From the NCBI RefSeq assembly GCF_002278925.1, contig NZ_NCJH01000006.1, forward strand, positions 310,001 to 374,000: DNA of 64,000 bases, given 5' to 3'. Positions 10,711-18,738 of this stretch are shown one piece after another; the first letter of the stretch is position 1; every line of letters starts with the position of its first letter. The translations under genes and the position numbers were made by a program. Under the pieces are notes generated by a model that ran no database searches, was not told where the DNA came from, and worked only from the letters and a program-made list of their open reading frames with translations. Source of the stretch: Polaromonas sp. 39-63-25 (GTDB taxonomy: Bacteria; Pseudomonadota; Gammaproteobacteria; Burkholderiales; Burkholderiaceae_C).

Positions 10711-11315
10711 GAATCGGTTTCCTGGTTGGTCATCAGCAATTTTTGCACGTCGGCCAGGTCCCCACGCGGCTTGCGGCCTTTGGCATCGGGCCGCAACGCG
10801 CCCCGCAGGTGATCGTGGTCGTACACCATCAGATGCACACCCACCGTTTCCTGCAGCGGTTTGCACAGGCTGCGCACGCTCAGGGCCTCGACGCTGTCGC
10901 CGGTAAAACCGGTGACGGTACGGGGTTCGTAATCCACGTCGTGGTCGATCAGCGCAATTTCGGCGGATTTCGGGTCGTCGCAGAAAAGCTGGATATAGAT
11001 GTCGGACAGCCGCGTGGCCGTACCGTGCCAGACGGCGCCGCCCAGGTAGGGTCGAAACTGCGCCATGCGCTGCATCCAGGTCAGGGCCAGCGCGCGCAGC
11101 GCGGCCAGCTCAAACGGCTGGGTATCGGCACAGAACAGCGCGATGTACTCGCGCACCGCGTCCTCGACCTCGTCGTTGCCCGGCAGCTCACTGCGGCCGG
11201 GCAGGTCCATCTGCTTGACGGCACGGCGCTTGGCCGGGCCGTACTCCAGGCCTTCTTCCACCACCAGCGCTGCGGCGGTGGCGGCAATTTCATGTTTCAG
11301 GGTGTGGGGGTTCAC
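10707..11315 (-). CDS. Conserved protein of unknown function
   Basis: About 202 residues from a GTG at 11315 (VNPHTLKHEIAATAA); an in-frame ATG at 11360 or 11408 is possible, but the extra residues look non-coding. No known motif is recognised. It is rich in Ala/Leu/Asp, with features such as EEGLEYGPAKRRAVKQ, WHGTATRLSDIYIQLF and IALIDHDVDYEPRTV. It has no signal peptide or membrane helix, so it is probably cytoplasmic. It is translationally coupled (ATGA) to the TlpA-like gene and divergent from mpl, an arrangement I believe is seen in related Burkholderiales. Function is not assigned. Confidence 0.7.
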   Translation of the reverse strand: MNPHTLKHEIAATAAALVVEEGLEYGPAKRRAVKQMDLPGRSELPGNDEVEDAVREYIALFCADTQPFELAALRALALTWMQRMAQFRPYLGGAVWHGTATRLSDIYIQLFCDDPKSAEIALIDHDVDYEPRTVTGFTGDSVEALSVRSLCKPLQETVGVHLMVYDHDHLRGALRPDAKGRKPRGDLADVQKLLMTNQETDS

Positions 11316-11454
11316 GGTGGGGTTCTCGACGATGTGCCGCCAGCAAATCGGCGGTCGCATCAATGATTCTGCATGGGGTTGACCCGCCCGCCGGCAGTAA
11401 AGTTGCATGAAACCGGGAGCGCACCCTCCCGCCGCAATCCCGCAGACCCCGACG

Positions 11455-11515
11455 CGCTATGAAATAAATAGCTGCCTGCGCACGATCTGTTTGGGCTGCA
11501 GCCGTATTTCATTAC
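11455..11515 (+). repeat. Dispersed ~60-base repeat, copy 2 (intergenic)
   Basis: Blocks GCTAT, ATAGCTG, CCTGCGC, GGGCTG, CAGCC and ATTTCAT in the family order. It fills most of the spacer between the divergent unknown gene and mpl, so it overlaps where promoters for both would lie. Confidence 0.7.
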
Positions 11516-11552
11516 AAACTTCCGGCCAGCCGCTTGCCTCCTAGAATACTGC

Positions 11553-12974
11553 ATGCACATACATATTCTGGGAATCTGCGGCACCTTCATGGGCGGCCTG
11601 GCCGCGCTGGCCCGCGAGGCCGGGCACAAGGTCACAGGTTGCGACACGGGCGTCTACCCGCCCATGAGCGATCAATTGCGCGCGCTGGGGATTGAATTGA
11701 TTGAAGGTTATGGCGCCGACCAGATGGCCTTCGCGCCCGATGTGTTCGTGGTTGGCAATGTGGTGTCCCGCGCGCATGACGCCAGCGGACAAGCCAGATA
11801 CCCCCTGATGGAAGCCATCCTGGACGCCGGCGTTCCCTACACCAGCGGTCCACAGTGGCTGTCCGGCCATGTGTTGCACCACCCGACGCACCACCCCACC
11901 GGCCCGCGCCATGTGCTGGCTGTTGCGGGCACCCACGGTAAAACCACCACCACGGCCATGCTGGCCTGGATTCTGGAGTGCGCCGGCCTGCAGCCGGGCT
12001 TTCTGGTCGGCGGCGTACCGCTGAACTTCGGCGTGTCGGCCCGGCTGGGCACCGGCAACACCTTTGTGATCGAGGCCGACGAATACGACACCGCATTTTT
12101 TGACAAGCGCAGCAAGTTCGTCCACTACCGGCCGCGCACCGCCATCCTGAACAATCTGGAGTTCGACCACGCCGACATCTTCGACAACCTGGCGGCGATC
12201 GAGCGTCAGTTCCATCACCTGGTGCGCACCGTGCCCGGCACCGGCAGGATTGTTGTCAACGCCCGCGAAGACAGCCTGGCCCGCGTGCTGGCTCAGGGCT
12301 GCTGGAGTGAGCGGGTACTTTTCGGCGGCTCCGCGGCGGAAGGCTTCTCGGCCGAGGGGGAACCCGCGGCTTTTGACGTGTTTCGAGACGGCCAAAAAGT
12401 CGCGCGTGTTGAATGGGGCATCGGTGGCATGCACAACCAGCTCAATGCGCTGGCCGCCATCGCCGCGGCCGACCATGTGGGTGTGGCGCCACAGGCCGCT
12501 GCCGAGGCCTTGCGCAGTTTCGAGAACGTCAGGCGGCGCATGGAGGTACGCGGCACGGTGGCGCGCGCCGGCGGCAACATCACCGTGTACGACGACTTTG
12601 CGCACCACCCGACCGCCATCCACACCACCATCGACGGACTGCGCCGCCAGCTGGCCAGCACGGGCGGTGCCCAGCGCATTCTGGCCATCTTCGAGCCGCG
12701 CAGCAACACCATGAAGCTGGGCACCATGACAGCGCAACTGCCCTGGAGCCTGGAGCAGGCCGACCTGGCGTTTTGCCATGCCGGCGGACTGGACTGGGAC
12801 GCCCGGGCCGCGCTGGCGCCCATGGGCGAGCGCGCGCAGGTGGCCGACAACCTCGACCAGCTGCTGGCGCAAGTCAAGGCCGCCGCCCGTCCCGGCGACC
12901 ATTTGCTGTGCATGAGCAACGGCGGATTTGGCGGCATTCACGCCAGGCTGCTGGAGGCGCTGCAGGCTGGCTGA
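11553..12974 (+). CDS. mpl: UDP-MurNAc:L-Ala-gamma-D-Glu-meso-DAP ligase
   Basis: Recycling ligase that attaches the salvaged tripeptide L-Ala-gamma-D-Glu-meso-DAP to UDP-MurNAc. The 473-residue Mur-ligase has the N-terminal nucleotide fold MHIHILGICGTFMGGLA, the P-loop [17 protein letters not shown], the central-domain motifs IEADEYDTAFFDKRSKF and NNLEFDHADIF, and the C-terminal-domain motif VYDDFAHHPTAI. The opening ICGTFMGG and the DEYDTAFFDKRSKF signature separate Mpl from MurC, which is present as its own gene at 34807-36240. The upstream neighbour reads in the opposite direction. Confidence 0.95.
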   Translation: MHIHILGICGTFMGGLAALAREAGHKVTGCDTGVYPPMSDQLRALGIELIEGYGADQMAFAPDVFVVGNVVSRAHDASGQARYPLMEAILDAGVPYTSGPQWLSGHVLHHPTHHPTGPRHVLAVAGTHGKTTTTAMLAWILECAGLQPGFLVGGVPLNFGVSARLGTGNTFVIEADEYDTAFFDKRSKFVHYRPRTAILNNLEFDHADIFDNLAAIERQFHHLVRTVPGTGRIVVNAREDSLARVLAQGCWSERVLFGGSAAEGFSAEGEPAAFDVFRDGQKVARVEWGIGGMHNQLNALAAIAAADHVGVAPQAAAEALRSFENVRRRMEVRGTVARAGGNITVYDDFAHHPTAIHTTIDGLRRQLASTGGAQRILAIFEPRSNTMKLGTMTAQLPWSLEQADLAFCHAGGLDWDARAALAPMGERAQVADNLDQLLAQVKAAARPGDHLLCMSNGGFGGIHARLLEALQAG

Positions 12975-13038
12975 TTTGCTACCTTTTTGATAGCTGTCCG
13001 CGCTTTCCCTTCAAGGGCTGCAGGCCAAAATCATCAAC
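12975..13038 (+). repeat. Dispersed ~60-base repeat, copy 3 (intergenic)
   Basis: GCTAC, GATAGCTG, CGCGC, AAGGGCTG and AGGCC in order, beginning right after the mpl stop and ending five bases before the convergent gene. A further GTAGCTGACTGC fragment at 13046-13057 forms the last codons of that gene and may be a remnant of a second copy. Confidence 0.75.
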
Positions 13039-13042
13039 AAGT

Positions 13043-13354
13043 TCAGTAGCTGACTGCCATCGCCGGCACATCGATGTGAATCACCGGTTTGGCCAGCGAG
13101 GCGCTGGCTGCACGCGCAAAGGCCTGGGCCCAGGCGGCATCGGCAAACTGCTGCGGGCCGGCGGCCTGGGCCACCACCAGCACCTTGTCGGCCATCAGCA
13201 ACTTGCCGGTGGGCCGCAGCGGCTCGCAGCCCATCTGGGTGAACTGCTCATCGAGCCACGCCCTGGCCGCATCGTGCGGCATGGGCTGAACCTCATTGAG
13301 GTCCATCCGCAGGGGCGGGCTGTTTTTGAAAGTGACGCTGACTTCGCTGTGCAT
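13043..13354 (-). CDS. Small conserved protein of unknown function
   Basis: A 103-residue protein beginning MHSEVSVTFKNSPPLRMDL from the ATG at 13354, which has AAGGA at good spacing. An upstream in-frame ATG at 13417 lacks that support. No motif, signal peptide or membrane helix is recognised; the middle reads like a small alpha/beta domain (GKLLMADKVLVVAQAAGPQQF). Its last residues, VSY, come from a sequence resembling the dispersed 60-base repeat, so its C-terminus may have been altered by it. It is convergent with mpl. Confidence 0.6.
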   Translation of the reverse strand: MHSEVSVTFKNSPPLRMDLNEVQPMPHDAARAWLDEQFTQMGCEPLRPTGKLLMADKVLVVAQAAGPQQFADAAWAQAFARAASASLAKPVIHIDVPAMAVSY

Positions 13355-13451
13355 GGGTTTCCTTGGTATCGAATCGGGATTGTCTACCAGCATGAACACC
13401 GCCGCCCAGGTAGGCAATCGGCTGAAACCCGAGCCGGCGGCACCCGCAGGT

Positions 13452-14477
13452 TTATTTGCGGCCCAGTTGCGCCGGCGCCGTCAGGTCATGCTTGCGCACG
13501 GGCAGGGTCGGCGGCCCCGCAGGTGCGCCCGGCAGCGCCTGTGCGGGCCCGTTGCGGCTTTTTCCGGGGAGGCTGTCCTCCCCGTCCGTGAAGGCGGCGG
13601 CTCCCGCCTTGTCGGGTGTCGTGGTGATCGAGCCGGCGAAATACAGGCTGGCCAGATCCCGCGTCAGCTGGGCCTGCGTCAGCCCGGTGCGCCGCAGCAA
13701 GGCGTCAAAGTCCCCTGCTGCCTGCGACAACTCGCGCAACAGGATCAGCTGCGAGTCCCTGATCCAGCGCATGGGCACGGCCGGCGCATGGCGAAAATAA
13801 ACCGGCTTGCTGCGATAGCGCGCAGGCAACACGTCGCGCTCCGTGCGCTGCGCGTAAATCCAGCGCAAATGAGTCAAGTTGCTGCGCAGAAAATGACTCG
13901 GGATGTCGTGCGCCTCCAGGGGGCGCCGGTCCCACAGGGCCAGTTCGAAATCAACCGGGTCGGCCTTGCGCAAAATGCCGATGCGCCACTCATGAAAATC
14001 CATCACAGCCAGCAACTGGCCCCTGTGGCTGACGTGGTAGATACCGGGCAGCAACTCGTTCTCGCGCGCGACCAGTTGCCCGCCCAATACAAACTGGGAA
14101 CGCAAAGGCCGCAACCAGCTCTCGAAATGCCGCAGCACCCCGGACAGGCTGGCAGCCACACCCAGGTCGAAGGTGTGCTTGGGATCAAAATCGTCGGAGG
14201 ACAGCGGCAGCGAGAAAGCGATCGGGCGGTCGACCTCGTCCAGATCGAGCTGCACGGTGCGCTCGGTGGGCAGGCCGGCCAGAATTTTCAGGGTGTCGGC
14301 GGCCACCAGACGGCATTTTTCCCCGCTAACCAGCCAGGCATCGGCCTCTGCAAACGTGCCGACACGCCACACCGCGCCCCCGGGCGGCAACTGGCCGAGC
14401 AGCAGATGGAGCCGCTCGCGTTGCTCGGGCGTGAAACCAGCCAGACCCAGAAAGAGAAGGGGTTGCTCGGAAGACAT
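13452..14477 (-). CDS. Uncharacterised protein with a possible C-terminal winged-helix segment
   Basis: A 341-residue protein starting MSSEQPLLFLGLAGF (ATG at 14477). Residues 1-70 look like an alpha/beta, receiver-like or nucleotide-type fold (GLAGFTPEQRERLHLLLGQLP). Residues about 265-305 (LLRELSQAAGDFDALLRRTG, then LTQAQLTRDLASLYFAGSIT) have the pattern of a helix-turn-helix. The last 40 residues are a Pro/Ala/Lys-rich tail. No enzyme motif and no membrane segment is seen. The two neighbouring genes give no functional clue. The shortlisted domains are guesses from pattern only. Confidence 0.6.
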   Translation of the reverse strand: MSSEQPLLFLGLAGFTPEQRERLHLLLGQLPPGGAVWRVGTFAEADAWLVSGEKCRLVAADTLKILAGLPTERTVQLDLDEVDRPIAFSLPLSSDDFDPKHTFDLGVAASLSGVLRHFESWLRPLRSQFVLGGQLVARENELLPGIYHVSHRGQLLAVMDFHEWRIGILRKADPVDFELALWDRRPLEAHDIPSHFLRSNLTHLRWIYAQRTERDVLPARYRSKPVYFRHAPAVPMRWIRDSQLILLRELSQAAGDFDALLRRTGLTQAQLTRDLASLYFAGSITTTPDKAGAAAFTDGEDSLPGKSRNGPAQALPGAPAGPPTLPVRKHDLTAPAQLGRK

Positions 14478-14606
14478 GGTGCTTTCGTGACGACCGGTTC
14501 TTCCATGTGACAACCGCTGTCGTGGCATGGGGTGGAAGTGTAACCAGAAGTTCCAAATTTAGCACCAAATTGTTAGCACGCCATCCCCCAATTGGAGGAC
14601 GCGGCG

Positions 14607-15731
14607 TCAACGCGCGCGTCGGGCCTTGACGGCGTCGGACAACACATCGAGCAAATTGAGCGAATCCTCCCAACTCAGGCAGGCGTCCGTGATGCTTTTG
14701 CCGTATTCCAGGTTTTTGGCATCGTCCTTGCCGGGCGTGAATTTCTGTGCCCCCGGCTGCAGGTGGCTCTCGACCATCAGGCCGAAGACCTGGTGCGAGC
14801 CCCCGGCCACCTGGACTGCAATGTCGCGTGCCACGTCGAGCTGTTTCTCATGCTGCTTGGAGCTGTTGGCATGGCTGCAGTCGACCATCAGCGTGGCCGG
14901 CAGTTTGGCCGCTTCCAGCTCCTTGCAGGCCGCACCCACGCTGGCCGCATCGTAATTGGGCGTCTTGCCGCCGCGCAGGATCACATGACAGTCCTTGTTC
15001 CCGCTGGTCTGCACGATCGCCACCTGGCCGTTCTTGTGCACCGACAGGAAGTGATGGCCGCGCGCGGCCGCCTGGATCGCGTCGGTGGCGATGCGGATGT
15101 TGCCGTCGGTGCCGTTCTTGAAGCCGATGGGCGCCGACAGGCCGGACGCCAGTTCGCGGTGCACCTGGCTTTCCGTCGTGCGCGCGCCGATGGCGCCCCA
15201 GGCGATCAGGTCACCGATGTACTGCGGCGAGATCACGTCCAGGAACTCGCTGCCGGCCGGCAGGCCCAGGCGGTTGATGTCGATCAGCAGCTGGCGCGCG
15301 ATGCGCAGGCCTTCGTCGATGCGGTAGGTTTCATCCAGGTAAGGGTCGTTGATCAGGCCCTTCCAGCCTACCGTGGTGCGCGGTTTTTCGAAATACACAC
15401 GCATCACGATCTCCAGCGTGCCGGCGTATTTCCTGCGCTGCTCGGCCAGGCGGCGCGCATAGTCCAGCGCCGCCGCCGGATCGTGGATGGAACACGGGCC
15501 GATCACCACCAGCAGGCGGTCGTCCTTGCCGGCCATGATGTTGTGGATGTTCTTGCGTGTCTGGGTGATCAGCGACTCCACAGGGGTGCCGCTGATCGGG
15601 AAGAAGCGGATCAAATGCTCGGGCGGGGGTAACACAGTGATGTCCTTGATGCGTTCGTCGTCGGTCTGACTGGTTTTGTCGACAGGACTCGCATACCAGG
15701 CATCGCTGGCTTGGTTGGCTTTGGCATTCAT
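14607..15731 (-). CDS. aroG: 3-deoxy-7-phosphoheptulonate (DAHP) synthase, class I
   Basis: First committed step to aromatic amino acids: PEP plus erythrose-4-phosphate gives DAHP. The 374-residue product matches the AroF/G/H type, with LLVVIGPCSIHDPAAALDYA, MRVYFEKPRTTVGWKGLIND, GARTTESQVHRELASGLS, GFKNGTDGN and MVDCSHANSSKQ. Which feedback inhibitor binds cannot be read with confidence, so the symbol is generic. The ATG at 15731 has AAGGA upstream. The 5' region carries an aromatic-rich leader peptide (15841-15915) and a strong terminator hairpin (15784-15814), suggesting transcription attenuation by Tyr/Phe/Trp supply. Confidence 0.93.
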   Translation of the reverse strand: MNAKANQASDAWYASPVDKTSQTDDERIKDITVLPPPEHLIRFFPISGTPVESLITQTRKNIHNIMAGKDDRLLVVIGPCSIHDPAAALDYARRLAEQRRKYAGTLEIVMRVYFEKPRTTVGWKGLINDPYLDETYRIDEGLRIARQLLIDINRLGLPAGSEFLDVISPQYIGDLIAWGAIGARTTESQVHRELASGLSAPIGFKNGTDGNIRIATDAIQAAARGHHFLSVHKNGQVAIVQTSGNKDCHVILRGGKTPNYDAASVGAACKELEAAKLPATLMVDCSHANSSKQHEKQLDVARDIAVQVAGGSHQVFGLMVESHLQPGAQKFTPGKDDAKNLEYGKSITDACLSWEDSLNLLDVLSDAVKARRAR

Positions 15732-15783
15732 GGCTGGCTTCCTTTTAGAACGTTCAACAATCAATTCGGCAAATAGCACGGGC

Positions 15784-15814
15784 AAAAAAAAACCGCCGGA
15801 GGTCCGGCGGTTTT
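15784..15814 (-). terminator. Attenuator-type terminator in the aroG leader
   Basis: On the minus strand AACCGCCGGA-CC-TCCGGCGGTT forms a perfect 10-bp stem followed by a run of T, about 55 bases before the aroG start and downstream of the leader peptide stop. The 3' arm sequence CCTCCGGCGG also occurs within the leader peptide coding region (about 15858-15867), so an alternative antiterminator pairing with the 5' arm is possible. Confidence 0.8.
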
Positions 15815-15840
15815 CAAGAATCTGTTGCGTCTTTTTCTGC

Positions 15841-15915
15841 TTACGCGAGGATCTCTCTACCGCCGGAGGCGCTTGAGAACCAAAAGTAAGCAAAATAAGA
15901 TTTCGCGGAGGTCAT
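15841..15915 (-). CDS. Aromatic-rich leader peptide upstream of DAHP synthase
   Basis: A 24-residue open frame starting MTSAK and containing the run SYFAYFWFS, which is seven aromatic codons (Tyr, Phe, Tyr, Phe, Trp, Phe) within nine with one Ala, and ending SGGREILA before TAA. Its stop is 26 bases from the terminator hairpin that precedes aroG. The design is that of pheL/trpL-type leaders, in which ribosome stalling at scarce aromatic aminoacyl-tRNA prevents the terminator from forming. No strong ribosome-binding site is visible, so translation is inferred from the codon run and position. Confidence 0.7.
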   Translation of the reverse strand: MTSAKSYFAYFWFSSASGGREILA

Positions 15916-15963
15916 GGGTGGAATGTAGCACAAGCCGCAGCGCGGGCGAAACGACTCTTCACC

Positions 15964-16055
15964 AGCCGGGGCCGCGGGTCCGGCTTTGCCGGCCCGCAGG
16001 CGCAGCGGCCCCCTCGGGGGGCAGGGAGCGACACGCAGTGGGCGACCGTGGGGGC
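15964..16055 (+). repeat. GC-rich intergenic repeat family, copy B
   Basis: GGGGCCGCGGGTCCGGC, TTTGCC, CAGGCGCAGCGG, CCCCCTCGGGGGG and GTGGGGGCA in the family order. It lies between the leader of aroG and the 3' end of the next minus-strand gene. Confidence 0.8.
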
Positions 16056-16063
16056 AAACATCC

Positions 16064-16639
16064 TCAGCCGCGCAGGCGTTCCCACCAGGTTCTGGCCCGC
16101 TCCACCCGCGCCTCGTCGAGCGCCGCCGAGCCGGACTCGCCTGCTTCCCGGCCGCTGAGCTGTTCATACATGTCGATCAGCAGCATGCCTTCGCCCAGCG
16201 TCCGCCATCCGACCAGTTCGAAGTCCTCAAAACGGATGGTTTGCGGCGGCGGCGTGCCGGGCTTGTCCTGGGGACTGGCGGACAGCAGCCACTGGCCAAT
16301 CAGCACGCGAAAATTGTTCAGCGCAGCCAGGTAGGCCGCATATTCATAGAGGCCCCGCCAGGCCGGCGAGAGGCCAATCACCAGTGCACGATGCTCGCGC
16401 AGAATGGTCATCAGGTCCATCAGCGGCACGGCCAGCGCCTGCAGATCGGGTTCGCGCTTCAGGCCTGACAGCACGGCTTCGATGCCCACCGCCAGGCCGC
16501 CCATGCCGTCGGCCAATTGCAGCGACTCCTCGTCGGCCATCGCCGACCGCAGGAAATGGCTGAGTTCGCCAAAACTCTGGATGCTGGGAAGCAGCGTGGT
16601 CGGGTCAATCGGCAGGCGTGAGTTGGGTCCCTCGCTCAT
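16064..16639 (-). CDS. Conserved protein of unknown function
   Basis: A 191-residue, mostly helical-looking protein starting MSEGPNSRLPIDPTTLLPS. Helical stretches (GGLAVGIEAVLSGLKREPDL, MTILREHRALVIGLSPAWRG, YEYAAYLAALNNFRVLIGQW) alternate with short loops, and a WWERLRG sequence ends the protein. There is no signal peptide and no recognised catalytic motif. It is 14 bases downstream of tldD on the same strand, so the two are probably co-transcribed, which suggests but does not show a functional link. A GC-rich repeat copy follows its stop. Confidence 0.65.
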   Translation of the reverse strand: MSEGPNSRLPIDPTTLLPSIQSFGELSHFLRSAMADEESLQLADGMGGLAVGIEAVLSGLKREPDLQALAVPLMDLMTILREHRALVIGLSPAWRGLYEYAAYLAALNNFRVLIGQWLLSASPQDKPGTPPPQTIRFEDFELVGWRTLGEGMLLIDMYEQLSGREAGESGSAALDEARVERARTWWERLRG

Positions 16640-16653
16640 GGTTTACCTCGGCG

Positions 16654-18192
16654 TCAGGCAGTGCCGCCCACGGTCAGGCCGTCGATGCGCAGCGTGGGCT
16701 GGCCGACGCCCACCGGCACGCTCTGGCCTTCCTTGCCGCAGGTGCCGACGCCGCTGTCGAGCTGCATGTCGTTGCCCATCATGGTGACGCGGGTCAGCGC
16801 ATCCGGGCCGTTGCCGACAATCGTCGCGCCCTTGACCGGATACAGGATCTTGCCGTTTTCGACCCAGAAGGCTTCGCTCGCCGAGAACACGAATTTGCCC
16901 GAGGTGATGTCGACCTGGCCGCCACCGAAGTTGGTGGCGTACAGGCCCTTCTTGATGCTGGCGACAATTTCTTCCGGCGCCTTGTCGCCGCCCAGCATGT
17001 AGGTGTTGGTCATGCGCGGCATGGGCACATGGGCATAACTTTCGCGGCGGCCGTTGCCGGTGGGCTTGACGCCGGACAGGCGCGCATTGAGCGAGTCCTG
17101 GATGTAGCCCTTGAGGATGCCGTCCTCGATCAGCACGTTGCGCTGGCTGGCATGGCCCTCGTCATCGACGTTGAGCGAGCCGCGCCGGTCGGCAATCGTG
17201 CCGTCGTCCAGCACGGTGACGCCCTTGGCGGCCACACGCTGGCCGATACGGCCGGAAAACGCGCTCGAGCCCTTGCGGTTGAAGTCGCCCTCCAGCCCGT
17301 GGCCAATTGCCTCGTGCAGCAGGATGCCGGGCCAGCCGGGGCCAAGCACCACGGTCATTTCGCCGGCCGGCGCGGGACGCGCCTCGAGGTTGGACAGGGC
17401 AGCGGTCACCGCGTCGTTGACGTATTCGTTGATCTGGGCCTCGTCGAAATAAGCCAGGCCGAAACGCCCGCCGCCGCCGCCCGAACCCATCTCACGGCGG
17501 CTCACGCCAGCTACCTTTTTCTCGGCAATCACCGTCACCGACAGGCGCACCAGCGGCCGCACGTCAGCGGCCAGCGTGCCGTCGGCGCGCGCGACCATCA
17601 CCACGTCGTATTCGCTGGCCAGGCCGGCCATGACCTGCACGATGCGCGGGTCTTTGGCCTTGGCGAGTTTTTCCACACGCTCGAGCAGCTTGACCTTGGC
17701 CGTACTGTCCAGCGTCGCGATCGGGTCCATGTCCCGGTACAGCGAGCGCCCCGGCGCGACCTTGCGCACCGGCACCTTGACGCGGCCGGCGCGGGTGGCC
17801 GCCGAGATGGTGCGCACGGTGCGCGCCGCGTCGAGCAGCGAGGCCTCGGAGATGTCGTCGGAGTAGGCAAACGCGGTTTTCTCGCCGCTGACCGCGCGTA
17901 CGCCCACGCCCTGGTCGATGCTGAAGGAGCCGGTCTTGACGATGCCTTCTTCCAGGCTCCAGCCTTCGCTGCGCGTGTACTGGAAATACAGGTCGGCGTC
18001 ATCCACGCCGTGCGAGGTGATTTCCCCCAGGGCCCGGCTCAAATGGGCCTCGGTGAGCCCGAAAGGCGCCAGCAGCAGCTTTTGCGCAATCGCCAGCCGC
18101 TCCGACGTGGCGTCGGTGCTGGGACGGGCGGCGCGTGCGCCGTTAAAAGCTGGCTTGCGGGCAGAGGCCGGCGAGGATTTGAGTGAGGTCAT
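16654..18192 (-). CDS. tldD: Metalloprotease TldD
   Basis: TldD/PmbA-family zinc protease subunit; with TldE it degrades unfolded peptides and processes some modified peptides such as microcins. The 512-residue product has the metal-binding HEAIGHGLEGDFNRKG (HExxxH) near residue 280 and the family C-terminal domain with GKFVFSASEAFWVENGKILY and VKGATIVGNGPDAL. The first 35 residues are Ser/Ala-rich and may be an extra N-terminal segment relative to shorter homologues. The partner tldE/pmbA is not in this window. The gene downstream (16064-16639) is likely in the same operon. Confidence 0.95.
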   Translation of the reverse strand: MTSLKSSPASARKPAFNGARAARPSTDATSERLAIAQKLLLAPFGLTEAHLSRALGEITSHGVDDADLYFQYTRSEGWSLEEGIVKTGSFSIDQGVGVRAVSGEKTAFAYSDDISEASLLDAARTVRTISAATRAGRVKVPVRKVAPGRSLYRDMDPIATLDSTAKVKLLERVEKLAKAKDPRIVQVMAGLASEYDVVMVARADGTLAADVRPLVRLSVTVIAEKKVAGVSRREMGSGGGGGRFGLAYFDEAQINEYVNDAVTAALSNLEARPAPAGEMTVVLGPGWPGILLHEAIGHGLEGDFNRKGSSAFSGRIGQRVAAKGVTVLDDGTIADRRGSLNVDDEGHASQRNVLIEDGILKGYIQDSLNARLSGVKPTGNGRRESYAHVPMPRMTNTYMLGGDKAPEEIVASIKKGLYATNFGGGQVDITSGKFVFSASEAFWVENGKILYPVKGATIVGNGPDALTRVTMMGNDMQLDSGVGTCGKEGQSVPVGVGQPTLRIDGLTVGGTA

Positions 18193-18290
18193 GCGGTCAT
18201 TGTAGGCAGTCTGACCCGGCCCCGCCCCTGCAAGGCTTCTGCCGGCCGGGACGGGAAGACGCCCAAAACACCGGCCACTTCAGGCGGTGA

Positions 18291-18626
18291 TCAGCCGCTC
18301 AGGTCGCTGGTCGCCGCACCCGGTCCGTTGGTTTTGCACGATTCGATGCCGTTGTCGCGCGCGGCGGCGCTGGCGTACATCTGGCTCTGGCCGATCACCT
18401 GGTTGTTGCCGGCGCGCAGGGTGAAGTAGGGCGACCCGTCCTTGCCGTCCAGGCGCATATACCTGGCGTCGTCCGCGGCATTTTTCTTGACCGATTCAAT
18501 GCCTGCGAGGGCGCTGGCCTTGGCGTCGTACATCTCGCTGGCCAGAATGGTCTGCCCATTGCCCGCCAGCAAGGAGAAGAAATACTGGTCGTTTTTGGAT
18601 TTCTTGAGTTCGAATTTACCGGCCAT
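18291..18626 (-). CDS. DUF1508 (YegP-like) tandem-domain protein
   Basis: A 111-residue protein with two copies of the DUF1508/YegP fold. The first is about residues 3-48 (FELKKSKNDQYFFSLLAGNG, IESVKK) and the second about 55-100 (YMRLDGKDGSPYFTLRAGNN, IESCKTNG). Small proteins of this family are abundant and often stress-associated, but their molecular role is unknown. It stands alone between tldD and the dehydrogenase gene, with A/G-rich sequence before the ATG. Confidence 0.85.
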   Translation of the reverse strand: MAGKFELKKSKNDQYFFSLLAGNGQTILASEMYDAKASALAGIESVKKNAADDARYMRLDGKDGSPYFTLRAGNNQVIGQSQMYASAAARDNGIESCKTNGPGAATSDLSG

Positions 18627-18738
18627 GGTGATGCTCCTTCAGCTGAAAGCAGGGTTGAATCAACGGGAGTACTGCTTGTACTCCGCTGCCGGCCTGCGCG
18701 CAACCGGTATCGGGTGACACCGTGCAACAAGCGGGCTG

